Below the pieces are notes generated by a model that searched no databases, was not told the DNA's origin, and was given only the letters and a program-made list of their open reading frames with translations. Positions 5,340-5,968 of a stretch of 5,968 nt of DNA are shown piece by piece. Position 1 is the stretch's first letter. Each line of letters begins with the position of its first letter. Origin of the DNA: an uncultured bacterium (GTDB lineage Bacteria; Bacillota; Clostridia; Oscillospirales; Oscillospiraceae); NCBI GenBank assembly GCA_949288405.1, contig CASEKM010000101.1, positions 1 through 5,968 of the forward strand. Reading direction: 5' to 3'. The position numbers were made by a program, and so were the translations under genes.

Positions 5340-5819
5340 ATGCGCATCGGACACGGGTACGACGTCCACCGGCTGGTGGAGGGCCGGAAGCTGATCCTGG
5401 GGGGCGTGGAGGTGCCCCACACCCTGGGCCTGCTGGGCCACTCGGACGCGGACGTGCTCACCCACGCGGTGATGGACGCCCTGCTGGGGGCCGCCGCCCT
5501 GGGGGACATCGGTAGGCACTTCCCGGACACCGACCCGGCCTACGCCGGGGCGGACAGCCTGAAGCTGCTGGACCGGGTGGTGGAGCTGCTGGAGGAGAAG
5601 GGGTACCGGGTGGGCAACGTGGACGCCACCGTCCTGGCCCAGAGGCCCAAGCTGGCCCCCTACATCGAAAAGATGCGGGACAACCTGGCCGCCCGCATGA
5701 AGGTGGACCCGGACCAGGTGAACGTGAAGGCCACCACCGAGGAGAAGCTGGGCTTCACCGGCGCGGAGGAGGGCATCGCCGCCCACGCCGTCGCCCTACT
5801 TTCTTTGGAAAGAAAGTAG
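5340..5819 (+). CDS. ispF: 2-C-methyl-D-erythritol 2,4-cyclodiphosphate synthase
   Basis: MEP-pathway enzyme cyclising CDP-ME 2-phosphate to MEcPP with loss of CMP, normally a homotrimer with divalent metal at the active site. The 159-residue product matches the family throughout: MRIGHGYDVH (1-10) with metal ligands D8 and H10, HSDADVLTHA (34-43) with ligand H42, DIGRHFPDTDPAY (56-68), and the CDP-binding TTEEKLGFTGAEEG (132-145). The ATG at 5340 gives the canonical N-terminus and stands 10 bases after GGAG (5326-5329). A GTG at 5334 overlaps the ispD stop and would add two residues; it is possible but closer to the ribosome site than usual. The last eight codons and the TAG stop lie inside a palindromic repeat, so the C-terminus LLSLERK is repeat-encoded. 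Catalytic parts are intact and length is normal, so the enzyme should be functional. Confidence 0.95.
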   Translation: MRIGHGYDVHRLVEGRKLILGGVEVPHTLGLLGHSDADVLTHAVMDALLGAAALGDIGRHFPDTDPAYAGADSLKLLDRVVELLEEKGYRVGNVDATVLAQRPKLAPYIEKMRDNLAARMKVDPDQVNVKATTEEKLGFTGAEEGIAAHAVALLSLERK

Positions 5820-5841
5820 GCAAAGAAACTTTCTGCGAAAC
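5795..5841 (+). repeat. Palindromic repeat overlapping the ispF stop codon
   Basis: CCTACTTTCTTT (5795-5806) and AAAGAAAGTAGG (5809-5820) form a perfect 12+2+12 palindrome whose right arm contains the ispF stop TAG (5817-5819). Part of that arm, AGAAAGT (5811-5817), can also pair with ACTTTCT (5828-5834). Downstream, GCGAAAC (5835-5841) pairs with GTTTCGC (5845-5851) around TTC. The order palindrome, CAAAGAAACTTT, GCGAAAC resembles the repeat before cmk (532-581) read on the other strand. It probably belongs to a dispersed family, which a genome search would settle. Confidence 0.65.
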
Positions 5842-5885
5842 TTCGTTTCGCCTCTTCGGCCCTTGAGGGCGGGGAGGCGCTTGAG

Positions 5886-5925
5886 AGCCCGGAGACGGAC
5901 CGTTCTGTCCGCCTCCGGGCTTTTT
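5886..5925 (+). terminator. Intrinsic terminator of the carD-ispD-ispF unit
   Basis: AGCCCGGAG (5886-5894) pairs with CTCCGGGCT (5913-5921). After one A/C mismatch, CGGAC (5896-5900) pairs with GTCCG (5907-5911) around a six-base loop. TTTTT follows at 5921-5925. The structure lies 66 bases past the ispF stop. It could also act as a leader attenuator for the next gene, whose ribosome site is 28 bases further on, but simple termination is the plainest reading. Confidence 0.88.
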
Positions 5926-5953
5926 GACGGCTTTCGGGAAAAGACCGGTTGAC

Positions 5954-5968
5954 AAAGGAGGTTTATTG
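5954..5968 (+). promoter_or_regulatory. Ribosome-binding site of a gene starting at the right edge
   Basis: AAAGGAGG (5954-5961) is a perfect Shine-Dalgarno match followed by TTTATTG to the end of the window. The start codon could be the TTG at 5966-5968, though it is close, or one just outside. The gene cannot be identified here. Confidence 0.5.

Noticed and set aside
1..5968. CRISPR array, prophage, insertion sequence or defence system
   Set aside because: There is no regularly spaced direct repeat, no transposase, integrase or phage-like frame, and all six confident genes are housekeeping genes.

Overview
The window is a stretch of core chromosome from a high-GC member of the Clostridia. 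The best guess is an Oscillospiraceae-type gut anaerobe near Flavonifractor or Lawsonibacter. This rests on G/C-ending codons, strong GGAGG ribosome sites, an IspH protein fused to ribosomal protein S1, the order cmk-plsC-ispH/S1, and a CarD-type regulator before ispD-ispF. Genus is an inference. All six genes lie on the + strand.

Layout. Bases 1-610 carry no convincing gene. They are packed with palindromes, including a 75-base nested inverted repeat at the left edge and a 12+12 palindrome just before cmk. Then comes a tightly coupled operon: cmk (cytidylate kinase, 611-1288), plsC-type acyltransferase (1285-1884) and an ispH-rpsA fusion (1881-3827). Stop and start codons overlap by 4 bases at both junctions. 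A strong intrinsic terminator (3858-3886) closes it. A well-formed sigma-A-type promoter (3959-3987) behind spaced A-tracts begins a second operon: a CarD/CdnL-family RNA polymerase regulator (TTG start, 4059-4535), ispD (4603-5337) and ispF (5340-5819). A hairpin with a short T-run lies between carD and ispD. A second strong terminator (5886-5925) ends this unit. A perfect ribosome-binding sequence at 5954-5961 suggests another gene starting at or just beyond the right edge.

How the genes fit together. Three MEP-pathway isoprenoid enzymes (IspH, IspD, IspF) sit beside nucleotide (Cmk) and phospholipid (PlsC) precursor enzymes, a translation protein (S1) and a general transcription factor (CarD). 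The window therefore links membrane and isoprenoid precursor supply to growth-related transcription and translation.

Most worth a second look: (1) a perfect internal Shine-Dalgarno plus in-frame ATG at the IspH/S1 junction, and an extended -10 promoter-like sequence in an AT-rich island inside ispH, which together suggest that free S1 is also made; (2) the end of ispF, including its stop codon, is written by a palindromic repeat, and a similar repeat in inverted orientation sits just before cmk, so the six-gene block is bracketed; (3) the 75-base inverted element at the left edge has two arms that differ only by compensating base-pair swaps. No clearly new defence or mobile system was found; the genes themselves are housekeeping genes.
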